50,511 bases of DNA, taken from an uncultured Rhodocyclaceae bacterium (GTDB lineage: Bacteria; Pseudomonadota; Gammaproteobacteria; Burkholderiales; Rhodocyclaceae). A model generated the notes under the pieces. It made no database searches, was not told the origin of the DNA, and saw only the letters and a program-made list of their open reading frames with translations. Position 1 is the first letter of the stretch; each line of letters starts with the position of its first letter. Below, one piece after another: positions 33,614 to 43,840 of the stretch. Location of the stretch: the NCBI GenBank assembly GCA_900549295.1, contig URNG01000007.1:1-50511 (forward strand), given 5' to 3'. Position numbers and translations under genes: made by a program.

Positions 33614-33994
33614 ATGACTCGTCGCATCATCGCCACGCCTAACGCTCCCGCCGCCATTGGCACTTATTCGCAGGCGGTGCGCGTCGGCGACACGGTTTAT
33701 CTGTCCGGCCAGATCGGCCTCGATCCGGCCACCATGCAGATGGCCGAGGGCATCGACGCGCAGATCGTGCGCGTGTTCGAGAACCTGAAGGCGGTGGCCG
33801 AAGCGGCGGGCGGTTCCCTGAACGACGTGGCGAAGCTCAACGTCTATCTGACCGATCTTGCCAACTTCGCCAAGGTCAATGAGTGCATGGCGCGCTACTT
33901 CGCCGAGCCGTTCCCGGCCCGCGCCGCGGTCGGCGTCAAGGAGCTGCCGCGCGCCGCGCTGGTCGAAGCGGATGCGGTGATGGTCATCGCTTAA
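33614..33994 (+). CDS. ridA: RidA-family reactive intermediate deaminase
   Basis: A 126-residue YjgF/YER057c/UK114 protein (TPNAPAAIGTYSQAVRVGDTVYLSGQIGLDP; ARAAVGVKELPRAALVEADAVMVIA). The arginine of ARAAVGV that binds the substrate carboxylate and the C-terminal glutamate are present. RidA hydrolyses reactive enamines and imines made by PLP enzymes such as threonine dehydratase. Preceded by AAGGAAA. It ends five bases before recG. Confidence 0.93.
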   Translation: MTRRIIATPNAPAAIGTYSQAVRVGDTVYLSGQIGLDPATMQMAEGIDAQIVRVFENLKAVAEAAGGSLNDVAKLNVYLTDLANFAKVNECMARYFAEPFPARAAVGVKELPRAALVEADAVMVIA

Positions 33995-33999
33995 GGCGC

Positions 34000-36027
34000 A
34001 TGGCGAGCCGGCCCATCCAGGCGGGCGATGCGCTTAGGAAAAAACTGGCGCGCCTGGGGCTGGTCACGGAGGACGACCTGCTCCTGCACCTGCCGTTGCG
34101 CTACGAGGACGAAACCCGCCTGACGCCGATAGCCAGTGCCCTGTGCGGCGCGCCGGTGCTCCTGGAAGTGGAGGTCCGGCACAGCGAAATCCAGATGCGG
34201 CCGCGCCGGCAACTGGTGGCGCAGGCGTTCGATGCCAGCGGCGAAATCAGCCTGCGTTTTCTCAATTTCTATCCGAGCCAGCAGGCGATGCTGGCGCCGG
34301 GCGCGCGTTTGCGGGTGTTCGGCGAAGTCAGGGGCAGCTTCTGGGGGTTGGAAATGGTGCATCCGCGCTGCCACAGCGTCGCCCCTGGAACGCCACTGCC
34401 CGAAACGCTGACGCCGGTTTATCCGACCACGGCCGGCCTGACCAGCGGCGCGCTGGAAAAACTGGTGAACAAGGCGCTGGCTGGCGCCGATCTGGCCGAA
34501 ACGCTGCCGGAAAGCATCCGCGCCCGCTACCAGTTGCCCGGTTTCGCGCGCAGCCTGCGTTTCCTGCACCATCCGGCGGCCGGCACGGATGAACACGCGC
34601 TACAGGAAAAACATCATCCCGCCTGGCGGCGGATCAAGTTCGACGAGGCGCTTGCCCAGCAGATGTCCCTGCGCCGCGCTTTTCTGGCCCGCCGCCAGCA
34701 GGGCGCGCCGGTGCTGGCCGGCGACGATGCGTTGGCGCAGGCGCTGCTGGCGGCCTTGCCCTTCGGGCTGACCGGCGCGCAGCGACGCGCGATGATGGAG
34801 ATCGCCGCCGATCTGGCGCAGCCCTATCCCATGCACCGCCTGCTGCAGGGTGACGTCGGCGCGGGCAAGACCATCGTCGCCGCGCTGGCCGCCTGTCAGG
34901 CGATGGCCGCGGGCTGGCAGGCGGCCTTCATGGCGCCGACCGAAATTCTCGCCGAGCAGCATTACCTCAAGCTGGAAAGCTGGCTGGCGCCGCTCGGCGT
35001 GCGGCTCGCCTGGCTGACCGGCAGCCTGGGCAGCAAGGCGAAACGCGCCCAGCTGGCCGCCGCCGCGGCGGACGCGCAACTGATCGTCGGCACGCACGCC
35101 CTGATCCAGGATGGCGTGGATTTTGCCCGCCTCGGCCTGGTGATCGTCGACGAACAGCACCGCTTCGGCGTCGCGCAGCGCCTCGCCCTGCGCGGCAAGG
35201 GCGGCAATCCGCATCAGTTGATGATGTCGGCGACGCCGATCCCGCGCACCCTGGCGATGAGTTATTACGCCGATCTCGACGTGACCGTGCTCGATGAACT
35301 GCCGCCCGGCCGCACGCCGATCAAGACCCGGCTGGTGGCGGACAACCGCCGCCCGGACGTGGTCGCCTTCGTGGAGAAGTTGGTGGCCGAAGGGCGGCAG
35401 GCCTACTGGGTCTGCCCCTTGATCGAAGAATCCGAAGCCCTGCAATTGCAGACGGCGGAGGAAACCTTCGCGCAATTGACGGCCGATCTGCCGCATCTGC
35501 GTATCGGTCTGGTGCATGGGCGTCTGAAGGCCGACGCCAAGCAGGCGGTGATGAGCGCCTTTGCCGCCGGGGAACTGGACGTGCTGGTGGCGACGACGGT
35601 GATCGAGGTCGGCGTCGATGTGCCGAACGCCAGCCTGATGGTGATCGAACATGCCGAGCGTTTCGGCCTGTCGCAACTGCACCAGTTGCGCGGACGGGTG
35701 GGGCGTGGCGCGCACGAATCGAGTTGTGTGCTGCTTTACGCTGGGCCGCTGGGCGAGATCGCCCGTCAGCGCCTGAAAATCATCTTCGAGCATACCGACG
35801 GTTTCGAGATCGCCCGTCAGGATCTGCGGCTGCGCGGGCCGGGGGAGTTCATCGGAGCGCGGCAAAGCGGCGTGCCGCTCTTGCGTTATGTCGATCTGGA
35901 GGCCGACGCCGCGCTGGTCGAAGCCGCCCGCGCCTGCGTCGATGAAATGCTGGAGGAGCACCCCGCCGCCAGCGCCGCGCACCTCCAGCGCTGGCTGGGC
36001 CAGCGCGAGGAGTTGCTCAAGTCGTGA
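34000..36027 (+). CDS. recG: ATP-dependent DNA helicase RecG
   Basis: RecG (675 aa), an SF2 translocase that reverses stalled forks and processes branched DNA. The N-terminal wedge/OB domain (about 1-200) is followed by helicase motifs: I GDVGAGKT, Ia APTEILAEQH, II VDEQHRFG, III MSATPIPRTL, V ATTVIEVGVDVPN and VI QLRGRVGRG. The open frame extends back to 33883 inside ridA, but the ATG at 34000 (MASRPIQAGDALRKKLARLG) fits the family. Complete. Confidence 0.96.
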   Translation: MASRPIQAGDALRKKLARLGLVTEDDLLLHLPLRYEDETRLTPIASALCGAPVLLEVEVRHSEIQMRPRRQLVAQAFDASGEISLRFLNFYPSQQAMLAPGARLRVFGEVRGSFWGLEMVHPRCHSVAPGTPLPETLTPVYPTTAGLTSGALEKLVNKALAGADLAETLPESIRARYQLPGFARSLRFLHHPAAGTDEHALQEKHHPAWRRIKFDEALAQQMSLRRAFLARRQQGAPVLAGDDALAQALLAALPFGLTGAQRRAMMEIAADLAQPYPMHRLLQGDVGAGKTIVAALAACQAMAAGWQAAFMAPTEILAEQHYLKLESWLAPLGVRLAWLTGSLGSKAKRAQLAAAAADAQLIVGTHALIQDGVDFARLGLVIVDEQHRFGVAQRLALRGKGGNPHQLMMSATPIPRTLAMSYYADLDVTVLDELPPGRTPIKTRLVADNRRPDVVAFVEKLVAEGRQAYWVCPLIEESEALQLQTAEETFAQLTADLPHLRIGLVHGRLKADAKQAVMSAFAAGELDVLVATTVIEVGVDVPNASLMVIEHAERFGLSQLHQLRGRVGRGAHESSCVLLYAGPLGEIARQRLKIIFEHTDGFEIARQDLRLRGPGEFIGARQSGVPLLRYVDLEADAALVEAARACVDEMLEEHPAASAAHLQRWLGQREELLKS

Positions 36028-36031
36028 CGAT

Positions 36032-36051
36032 GCCGCGCCGAAGGGCGCGGC
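36032..36051. terminator. GC-rich hairpin between convergent recG and pilL
   Basis: GCCGCGCC (36032-36039) pairs with GGCGCGGC (36044-36051) around the loop GAAG. No T-run follows on either strand, so it is not a classical intrinsic terminator, but it separates two converging transcripts in only 29 bases. Confidence 0.4.
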
Positions 36052-36056
36052 GGCGC

Positions 36057-39000
36057 TCAGTGCGCCTGCTTGCAGTAGCCGTTGAGCAGACCGAGCAGGG
36101 TGTCTTCGTCGTAGGGCTTGCCGAGGTAGTGGTTGGCCCCGATTTCCAGCGCGTAGTTACGGTGCTTGTCGGCGGTACGCGAGGTAATCATGATGACCGG
36201 AATGTCGCGCAGCTTTTCGTCGGCGCGCAGGTTGCGCACGAAATCGAAGCCGTCCATGCGCGGCATTTCAACGTCGGAGAGAATCACGTCGGGCCGCTCG
36301 TCCACCAGTTGTTCCAGCGCATCGACGCCATCCTTGGCCTGCAGCACCTGATAGCCTTCGCGCAGCAGGAGACGGCTGGTGATCTTGCGCACGGTCAGGG
36401 AATCGTCCACCACCATGATGGTCGGCAGGTGCTCGACCTTGGGCGGCGCGGCGAATCCCGCGCCCGCCTGCTCGAACGACGCGGCAATCGCCGGGGTCTC
36501 CTGACTGCGGCTGGCCAGCGCCACCGGATTCAGAATGAGCACGACGCGGCCGTCGCCCAGCACGGTCGCGCCGGAAATGCCGACGACGCGGGCAAGCTGG
36601 TGGCCGATGTTCTTGACCACGACTTCCTGGTTGCCGCGCAGTTCGTCGACCAGCACGCCAACGCGCTGCGTGCCGGAGCGCAGCAGCAGCACCCAGTACT
36701 GGCGGTGGGCTTCCGGCAGGGCCTCGGGCTGCCCGAGGAGATGCGGCAGGAAGTGGAAGGGATAGCCGTTGCCCTGCCACTCGGCCTTGCCGGCGGCGCG
36801 CAGTTCGGCCAGACCGGCTTCTTTCAGTTCCAGCACCTGTTCGATCATGCTCGACGGCACCGCGTACATCTGCGTACCGGCGCGCACCAGCAGGGTTTGC
36901 GTGACGGCCAGGGTGAGCGGCAGGTAGAGGCGGAAGGTGGTGCCGCGCCCAGGCTCGCTGCTGGTTTCGATGCGCCCGCCCAGGTTGGCGACGGTGGTCT
37001 TGACCACGTCCATGCCGACGCCGCGCCCGGCCACCTGACTGAGGCTGGCGGCGGTGGAGAAACCCGGCTGGAAGATGAAGTCGAGCAGCGCGCCGTCGCC
37101 GATTTCCTGCCCCGGCGCGAGCAGCCCGAGCTCTTCGGCGCGGCTGCGGATGCGCGTGCGATCCAGACCGCGCCCGTCGTCCTCCAGGGAGAGGATGATT
37201 TCGTTGGCTTCCTGCGCCACCTTGAGCAGGACCTGACCGCGCTCGGGCTTACCAGCGGCGCGGCGCTGTTCCGCGGTTTCCAGGCCGTGCGTGACGGAAT
37301 TGCGCAACATGTGCTCGATCGGGCCGAGCATCTTGTCGAGCACCGAGCGGTCGATTTCCACCTGATCGCCGATGATCTCGAAGTGGGTCTGCTTGCCGAC
37401 CTCCTTGGCAGTCTGGCGGGCGACGCGGTAGAGGCGTTCGGCCTGGCTGGCGAAGGGCAGCATGCGCACGCCCATCAGTTCCTGCTGCAAGCCGCGATTG
37501 AGGCGGGCCTGCGCCAGAATGGCGGCGTTGGCGTCGTCCAGGTTCTTGAGCAGGTTCTGCTGCACGGTGGCGACGTCGTTCACCGACTCGGCCATGAAGC
37601 GGGTGAGTTCCTGGAAGCGGGTAAAGCGGTCGAGTTCCAGCGGGTCGAATTCGGCCTGACCTTCGGGCGCTTGCGAAACCCGCGCCTGCATCTGCGTTTC
37701 GGCCTGGATTTCGATGTCGCGCAACTGGCGGCGCAGGCGGATGACGTTTTCGGTGAGGTCGAGCAGCGAGGTTTTCAGGCTGCGCATTTCGCCTTCGATA
37801 CGGGTGCGGGCAATCGCCAGTTCCCCGGCTTCGCTGACCAGTCGATCCACCAGATCGGCGCGCACGCGCAGCATGGCCTGCTGGCTGGCCTCGGTTTCCG
37901 GCGCTTGCGGTTCCGGCTGGCTGGCCGGTGGCGGGGTGAACACCGAGTCGGTGGTTGGTGTGGCGAGTGATGTGGTGGCCGCTGTTGCCGGTGCGGCGTC
38001 CGGATTAGAGGGCGTTGTTGGCGGCGTTTCGACCGTGAGTTCAACCGTGCCGCTGCCGCCGTGGCGCAGGTTGTCGGCGGCTTGCGCGAGCGCGTCGCAG
38101 CCGGCTTCGATATCGTCGATCAGGGTGCTGCTGGCGTGGCCTTCCTTGAGGGCATCCTGCACCCGGGTTTCGAGCAGGTGGGTCGCCTCGCCCAGGTTCA
38201 TCGCGCCGGCCATGCGGGCATTGCCCTTGAAGGTGTGCAGCAGGCGGGCGATGGCCTGCGGTGCGCTGGCCTCATTGGGGGCAGCGCGCCAGGCGGCGAG
38301 TTGTTCGCTCAACTCACGGGTCTGATCGCTGGCTTCCTCCAGGAAGATGGGGAGGAGCTGTTCGTCCAGTTCGTCCTGTAGCGGCGGTGCGACGGGCGCG
38401 GCGCTGGGCGGCGCCAGTTCGACGAGTTCCGGTGCCTGCAGCGAGGGGGCGTCGCCATTCTTTTCTTCGCTCAGGGCCGGCGGATAACTGTCTTCCAGAG
38501 CGGCAACGAGGAGCGGCTGTTCTTCCGGCGTCTGTTGTGCCGAGAGCTGGGAGAACATGTCGGCCAGCGTCAGGATCGCCTGGCGCATGCTTTCCAATCC
38601 GGCCAGGGCTTCGGGCTGGGCGGCTTTTTCGCGCCGCACCAGGGCGTGTTCGAGCGCCACGGCAAGATGATGAATGGGCAGCAGGCCGACGGTGGCGGCG
38701 ATTCCTCCCAGCGTGTGCGCGGCGCGCATCATCTCGAAGGCGGTGGGCTGCGCCGGGTCGGTTTCAAGCACGGCAAAATGTTCGATCAGCGTGGCGAGAT
38801 GGCCGGTGGCTTCCTGCCGGAAAATGTCATAGAGCGTCGGTGCGGCATCGCTTGGCGGCGTTTCTGCCGTGTGCGCTGCGCTGTCTGCTGTTTTGCCGGC
38901 TGTTTCGTTTGCTTCGTCTGCGCCGTCCGGTTCGAAGTCCACGAGGGTATCGAGCGTTTCGTCGTCTGCATCCGCCGGGGCCGCGGATTCGGCGGGGAAG

Positions 39001-41672
39001 GCGACATCGGTGGAGGTTGCGGGTGCAAGCTCGGGAAAATCGAGTTCGAAGTCGTCCAGGCCGGGGAGATCGATGGCTTCGACGTCGATCGTTTCCATGG
39101 TCGGGGTTTCTGCGGTGCCGACAGCGGTTTCGTCCGCGGTTTCAGGCGAGTTTTCGGACAAGGGGGCGGGCAGGATTTCCGTTGCCGTCAGTTCCGCAGG
39201 TTCCTCCGTGGCTGCGGCAGCAGCAGGGGCAGCGTAGCCCGCCGTCGTCAGTGCCGTGGGTACGTCGCTGTTTTCTTCGCCACGCAGGCGGGTGGCCAGG
39301 GCGATCAGGGCGGCGGTGTCGGGTGGAGTGGGGGCCTGGCCTTCGAGATGGGCGACCCAGTCGGTGAAAACGCGCTCTTCGTTGGCAATGAGTTGCAGGA
39401 GATCGGCGTCGGCGGCGCGGTCCTGGCGCAGCCAGAGATTGAATGTCTGTTCCAGCGCCCAGGCGGTTTCACCAAAATCGCTGAGGCCGACCATGCGCCC
39501 GGAACCCTTGAGGGTGTGGGTGCAGCGGCGGATGGTGGTGAGCGCCTCCTGATCGTGCAGATTGGTGTTCAGGCGCGCCCGTTGCTGGGCGAGTTCGGCG
39601 AGGACTTCCTTGCCTTCTTCGATGAAGATCTCGAGGAGTTCGGCGTCGATTTCTTCGTGGCTGGAACTGGCGAGCTGCAGGGTTTCCGCCGAAGGCTGCG
39701 GAGCTTGCGGTGTATTGGCGGTGAGGCTGGAGAGGGCGGTTTCGGCTGCGACGCCGGTTGCCAGGGCCGCCAGGGCCGCCTTGGCGGAGTCGCCCAATTC
39801 GCGGTCGGCGACGAGGTCGGCGTCCTTCTGGATGGCTTCGAGGTTGTCCTTCAGTTCCTGCTGCAGGCGGGCATCGTCCGGTGTCTGGCGCAGGGCGTTC
39901 GCCAGTGCGCGGGCTTCGCGGGCCTGTTGTGCCAGTTCGGCTTCGACGGTGATGTTCTGTTCGGTCTGTTGCGCCTTATGGGCGGCCGATTCGCCGTGCA
40001 GGCGGGCAGCAAAGGCATCGAAATCGGTTTCGCCACTGGCGAGCGCATCGACGAAAAATCCCAGGAGCGAGAGTTCGTCTGCAACCGACTGGAAATCCCT
40101 TTCCTGGGGCTGATAGTCGGCGGCGGCAAAGCGCGCGATGTGTTCGCCGGTTTCCTTCAGGCGCGTGACGGCCGAGAAATGGCCCAGCATGGCGAGCGCG
40201 CCGCCGATCTGCTTGAGCGGCGCTTCCAGCGGGGCCATGGCAAAGCCCTTGGCGGGGTTGCGGAAGAAGGCGTCCAGGCTTTGTTCGATCTGCGCGAGGT
40301 TGTTCTGGATTTCACGCCCGACCTGGGTAATCAGGAGTTTTTCCTGGGCGCGGCGGGTGATTTCGTCGAGCAGCGGGATGTCCGCCGGGCTGGTGGTGCG
40401 GCCGGCAATGACGGCATGGATGCGCTCGACCATGTGGTCGACCTGCTGGGCGAAGTCCTGGCCCAGGTGGCGGTGGTTTTCCTGCGCATTCTGCAAGAGG
40501 AGGATACTGGTGGCGACTTCCATCGCCACCGCGTCGCCGTAGCGTTTGGGGTCTTCCTGCAGCCAGTTGGTGATGGCGGCAAGCGCCTGGCCGAGACGCT
40601 TGAGGTCGGTGATGCCGATGCCGGCGGTCAGTTCGGCGCAGGCTTTGGCTTGCTCGGCAAAGGATTTGAGGCTGGCGGCGTGGCCGGCGCAGTATTTGTT
40701 CCAGGCTTCCTCGGCGAGAGCAAGGATGTCGCGCAGGCGGCGCAACTGCAGATCCTGTTCCGGCTGGGTTTCTTCCGTCGTGCCCTGGTTGGGGAGTTGC
40801 GCCGGGAGATCGAAAATCTGCTGTGCCTGCGCGGCCAGCGAATCCTCCGCCGGTGTCGTTTGGGCGACGTAATAGAGCGCCTCGCGCATGACGCGCTCGG
40901 CCAGCGTGGACGAACCGTCGAGCAGGCGGCGAATCTGCAGGTCGATGCGGGCGCAGAGTTGGCGTGCCAGTTGGTCGGCAGAGATGCCGGGGTCGTCGAG
41001 GCTTTCGAGGAAAGCCTGGGAAATCCACCAGAAAGTGCGGGCGCCGGGGGTGGGCTGAATCGCTTCGATGGCGGCCAGGGCTTCGGCCATGGCGGCACGC
41101 CCGGCGTCTTGCTCAGCCGGGCGGGTCAGCCATTTGAGCAGACCTTTCTGGAAATTCATGCGCTGGGTGCGCAGCACGTTCCGGGTTGTTTCGGCGTCGA
41201 GTTCCGGCGCGGCGATGGTCGAGCGCGGTGGGCGCAGGCTGAGGTCGGGGTAGAAGAAATCGCCAGGGTGCACGGGCGGAGCGCCGCGCAGTTCGGCCAG
41301 GCGGGCGCACAGCGGCAGCAGGCGCAGGGGCTGGTGCGCTTCGCCTGCCAGCAGGCCATCGAGATAGTTACGCAGCCCGCTCAGCGCTTCGCGCAGATCG
41401 GGAAGGGCCGCGCCGGCACCCGTGCCGGGATCGTTTTCCAGCGCCTGCAGCAGGTTTTCGAGGGCCTCGGTGAGTTCGGTGACGCCGTTCAGGCCGACGA
41501 TGTCGAGCGCGCCATGCACCTGGTGCACATGGGTGCGGCAGAACTTGAGCTGGGTCGTCTCGCCTGTGCGCTCAAACTCATCGAGGGCGTTGCCTGCGCG
41601 TTCCAGAGCCTGGTCGATTTCACCTTTGACCCAGGTGAGCGGGCCGACATCGAATTCCGTTGCTGCGCTCAT
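36057..41672 (-). CDS. pilL: PilL/ChpA-type hybrid chemosensory histidine kinase
   Basis: An 1871-residue CheA-like kinase of the Pil-Chp system for type IV pili. It has several Hpt-type domains: His53 (HVHQVHGALD), a region without clear histidine, His719 (HTLKGSGRM), His986 (HTLGGIAAT, with G in place of the usual K) and His1146 (HTFKGNARM). Then come the dimerisation and ATPase domains (about 1265-1560; NSVTHGLE, EDDGRGLD, GRGVGMDVV), a CheW-like domain, and a C-terminal receiver with phospho-acceptor Asp1800 (SDVEMPRMDG). The start is the ATG at 41672 with GAGGA upstream; a TTG at 41684 would overlap pilJ. It should receive signals from PilJ through PilI and phosphorylate PilG and PilH. 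Confidence 0.93.
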   Translation of the reverse strand: MSAATEFDVGPLTWVKGEIDQALERAGNALDEFERTGETTQLKFCRTHVHQVHGALDIVGLNGVTELTEALENLLQALENDPGTGAGAALPDLREALSGLRNYLDGLLAGEAHQPLRLLPLCARLAELRGAPPVHPGDFFYPDLSLRPPRSTIAAPELDAETTRNVLRTQRMNFQKGLLKWLTRPAEQDAGRAAMAEALAAIEAIQPTPGARTFWWISQAFLESLDDPGISADQLARQLCARIDLQIRRLLDGSSTLAERVMREALYYVAQTTPAEDSLAAQAQQIFDLPAQLPNQGTTEETQPEQDLQLRRLRDILALAEEAWNKYCAGHAASLKSFAEQAKACAELTAGIGITDLKRLGQALAAITNWLQEDPKRYGDAVAMEVATSILLLQNAQENHRHLGQDFAQQVDHMVERIHAVIAGRTTSPADIPLLDEITRRAQEKLLITQVGREIQNNLAQIEQSLDAFFRNPAKGFAMAPLEAPLKQIGGALAMLGHFSAVTRLKETGEHIARFAAADYQPQERDFQSVADELSLLGFFVDALASGETDFDAFAARLHGESAAHKAQQTEQNITVEAELAQQAREARALANALRQTPDDARLQQELKDNLEAIQKDADLVADRELGDSAKAALAALATGVAAETALSSLTANTPQAPQPSAETLQLASSSHEEIDAELLEIFIEEGKEVLAELAQQRARLNTNLHDQEALTTIRRCTHTLKGSGRMVGLSDFGETAWALEQTFNLWLRQDRAADADLLQLIANEERVFTDWVAHLEGQAPTPPDTAALIALATRLRGEENSDVPTALTTAGYAAPAAAAATEEPAELTATEILPAPLSENSPETADETAVGTAETPTMETIDVEAIDLPGLDDFELDFPELAPATSTDVAFPAESAAPADADDETLDTLVDFEPDGADEANETAGKTADSAAHTAETPPSDAAPTLYDIFRQEATGHLATLIEHFAVLETDPAQPTAFEMMRAAHTLGGIAATVGLLPIHHLAVALEHALVRREKAAQPEALAGLESMRQAILTLADMFSQLSAQQTPEEQPLLVAALEDSYPPALSEEKNGDAPSLQAPELVELAPPSAAPVAPPLQDELDEQLLPIFLEEASDQTRELSEQLAAWRAAPNEASAPQAIARLLHTFKGNARMAGAMNLGEATHLLETRVQDALKEGHASSTLIDDIEAGCDALAQAADNLRHGGSGTVELTVETPPTTPSNPDAAPATAATTSLATPTTDSVFTPPPASQPEPQAPETEASQQAMLRVRADLVDRLVSEAGELAIARTRIEGEMRSLKTSLLDLTENVIRLRRQLRDIEIQAETQMQARVSQAPEGQAEFDPLELDRFTRFQELTRFMAESVNDVATVQQNLLKNLDDANAAILAQARLNRGLQQELMGVRMLPFASQAERLYRVARQTAKEVGKQTHFEIIGDQVEIDRSVLDKMLGPIEHMLRNSVTHGLETAEQRRAAGKPERGQVLLKVAQEANEIILSLEDDGRGLDRTRIRSRAEELGLLAPGQEIGDGALLDFIFQPGFSTAASLSQVAGRGVGMDVVKTTVANLGGRIETSSEPGRGTTFRLYLPLTLAVTQTLLVRAGTQMYAVPSSMIEQVLELKEAGLAELRAAGKAEWQGNGYPFHFLPHLLGQPEALPEAHRQYWVLLLRSGTQRVGVLVDELRGNQEVVVKNIGHQLARVVGISGATVLGDGRVVLILNPVALASRSQETPAIAASFEQAGAGFAAPPKVEHLPTIMVVDDSLTVRKITSRLLLREGYQVLQAKDGVDALEQLVDERPDVILSDVEMPRMDGFDFVRNLRADEKLRDIPVIMITSRTADKHRNYALEIGANHYLGKPYDEDTLLGLLNGYCKQAH

Positions 41673-41680
41673 GTCCGTCC

Positions 41681-43795
41681 TCAATCGACCTTGAAGCCTG
41701 CGACCGAGCCCTTGAGTTCGGAGGCCAGGCCAGACAGTTCATCAACCGCTTCCGCCGTGTGCTGCGTACCGGCCGTCGTCTGTTCGGTGACGCGCAAAAT
41801 GTCCTGCATCAGACGGGCGACCTGGGTGGCGGAGTTGGCTTGCGCCTGGGTGGCACTGGAAATGCCCTGGATGAGGCCGGCCAGACGGTTCGACACCTGG
41901 CCGATTTCGGACAGCGCCTGCCCGGCGGCGTCGGAGAGCTTGGCCCCTTCGACCACGCCCTGGGTCGATTCTTCCATGGCGGAAACGGCGTCCTGGGTGT
42001 CGGTCTGAATGGTCTTGACGATGGCCGAGATCTGTTTGGTGGCTTCGCCCGAGCGTTCGGCCAAGCGCTGCACTTCTTCCGCCACCACCGTGAAGCCGCG
42101 CCCGGCGTCGCCGGCGGAGGCGGCCTGAATGGCGGCGTTCAAGGCGAGCACGTTGGTCTGTTCGGTAATGTCGGAAATCAGTTCGACGATTTCGCCGATT
42201 TCCTGCGAGCTTTCGCCCAGGCGCTTGATGCGCTTGGAGGTTTCCTGGATCTGGATGCGGATCTCGTTCATGCCCTTGATCGAGTCCTGCACCGCCTGCG
42301 TCCCCTTCTCGGCGGCGTGCAGCGACTGGTTCGCCACCTGCGCCGATTGCGTCGCCTCGTTCGACACCTCGCTCATCGAGCGCGCCATGCCCAGGGCCGA
42401 TTGACCGGCTTCCTGAATTTCACGCGCTTGGCGCTCGGCGGCTTCGAGCAGTTCGGCGGAGGTCTTGCGGGCGATTTCCGTGGAGCCGGTCACGCGGTTG
42501 GCGGCGTCGTTGATGCGCCCGACCAGCACGCGCAGTTCCTCGATGGTGTAGTTGATGGAGTCGGCGATGGCGCCGGTAATGTTCTCGCTCACCGTGGCGG
42601 TGACGGTGAGGTCGCCGTCGGCCAGATCGCCCAGTTCGTTCATCAGGCGCAGGATGGCGTCCTGGTTCTCGCGGTTGGCGAGTTCGGAAGCCTGCCGCTG
42701 CTTTTCCACTTCCAGGGTACGGTTTTCGACGTCGCTGCGGTATACGCGCACCAGAAGAACCAGCACCGCGATGGCGGCGGCGATGAGCAGCAGCATGCCG
42801 ACGATGAAGGGCAGGCGGTTGCTGAACGTCGTCTGGTAGCCCTGCGCCAGATCGTCGGTGGCTTTGAGCAGGGTTTCGCTGCCGCGGAAGATGCGCGAAC
42901 CGGCCTGCTTGGACAGCACCAAGGGCTGCATGTTGCCGAGAATGCCGCTGACGGCGGCTTCGTATTCCTTGAAGCCGCTGGACAGCGCATCGATCTTGCT
43001 GCGGGCGTCGGCGTCCGTGGCGTTGCGCGACAGCGCCGCCAGCTGGTCGCGGAAATTATTGGTGTCCTTGCCCAGCAGGAAAGCGACTTCCGGGTTGATT
43101 TCGCTACCGACCAACAGCGCCGAGGCGTTCTTGGCGATACGCTGGGTCAGCATCACGAGCTGGTTGGCGGTGGCGATGTCGCGGGCCGAAGCGCCGGTTT
43201 GCAGTTTCAGGGCGGCGACCTGCTCGGCGAGTTCGAGAATGTCGCCGTTCTTGTCATCCACCAGGGCGACGTTCTTGCCCAGAGCGATCAGGTTTTTCTC
43301 CTGGCCGATGACGATGTTGGCGTCCTTGTCGTTCTGCACCCAGAATTTTTCCAGGGCTTCGAGCTGTTCCTGCACGGCGGCGGGGGATTGGGGCACGCTG
43401 GTACCGCCGATCTCGCCGCCCAGGCGCAGTTTGTCCATCAGGTCACCGAATGCGGCGCGCGATTCCTTGAGTTGGGTAAAGGCCACCGGGTCACCTTGCA
43501 GGGCGAGCGAGGATGCCTTGGCCAGCCGCTGTGAGAGCATGCGCATTTCACCGGCTGCAGCGACATAGGCCGTGGCATGCGTTGCGTTGCGGCTGTCCTG
43601 GACGACGAGAATGGCGATGACGACGAGCAGCAAGGCAAAGATCCCGCCGAGTTTCTTCATCTGCTGCGCCGCAGATTTCTCGTTCGGGGCTGCCGCAGGG
43701 CGGGCCTGCGGCATGGGCGTGTCCTCGGTGATGGTGAGGGGGGCTTCGTTGTTGCCTGCCTTTCCCAGTTTGGGAAACTTGAAGCTCAAGGCCAT
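41681..43795 (-). CDS. pilJ: PilJ-type methyl-accepting chemoreceptor
   Basis: A 704-residue chemoreceptor with two membrane segments (about 48-66 and 322-342), a periplasmic all-helical PilJ-type sensor between them, a HAMP-like region and a signalling domain containing the conserved tip (about residues 545-570, NVLALNAAIQAASAGDAGRGFTVVAEEVQRLAERS). It senses surface- or pilus-linked signals and controls PilL. It starts with ATG at 43795 after AAGGAGAA. It lies between pilI and pilL with only an eight-base gap to pilL. Confidence 0.93.
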   Translation of the reverse strand: MALSFKFPKLGKAGNNEAPLTITEDTPMPQARPAAAPNEKSAAQQMKKLGGIFALLLVVIAILVVQDSRNATHATAYVAAAGEMRMLSQRLAKASSLALQGDPVAFTQLKESRAAFGDLMDKLRLGGEIGGTSVPQSPAAVQEQLEALEKFWVQNDKDANIVIGQEKNLIALGKNVALVDDKNGDILELAEQVAALKLQTGASARDIATANQLVMLTQRIAKNASALLVGSEINPEVAFLLGKDTNNFRDQLAALSRNATDADARSKIDALSSGFKEYEAAVSGILGNMQPLVLSKQAGSRIFRGSETLLKATDDLAQGYQTTFSNRLPFIVGMLLLIAAAIAVLVLLVRVYRSDVENRTLEVEKQRQASELANRENQDAILRLMNELGDLADGDLTVTATVSENITGAIADSINYTIEELRVLVGRINDAANRVTGSTEIARKTSAELLEAAERQAREIQEAGQSALGMARSMSEVSNEATQSAQVANQSLHAAEKGTQAVQDSIKGMNEIRIQIQETSKRIKRLGESSQEIGEIVELISDITEQTNVLALNAAIQAASAGDAGRGFTVVAEEVQRLAERSGEATKQISAIVKTIQTDTQDAVSAMEESTQGVVEGAKLSDAAGQALSEIGQVSNRLAGLIQGISSATQAQANSATQVARLMQDILRVTEQTTAGTQHTAEAVDELSGLASELKGSVAGFKVD

Positions 43796-43840
43796 GCTAG
43801 TTCTCCTTGCCAGCCCGCTGCGGGCCGAATTGCCAGATTT

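Noticed and set aside
38535..42008. 1157-residue plus-strand open frame
   Set aside because: It is the antisense shadow of pilL and pilJ; glycine- and arginine-rich with no domain.
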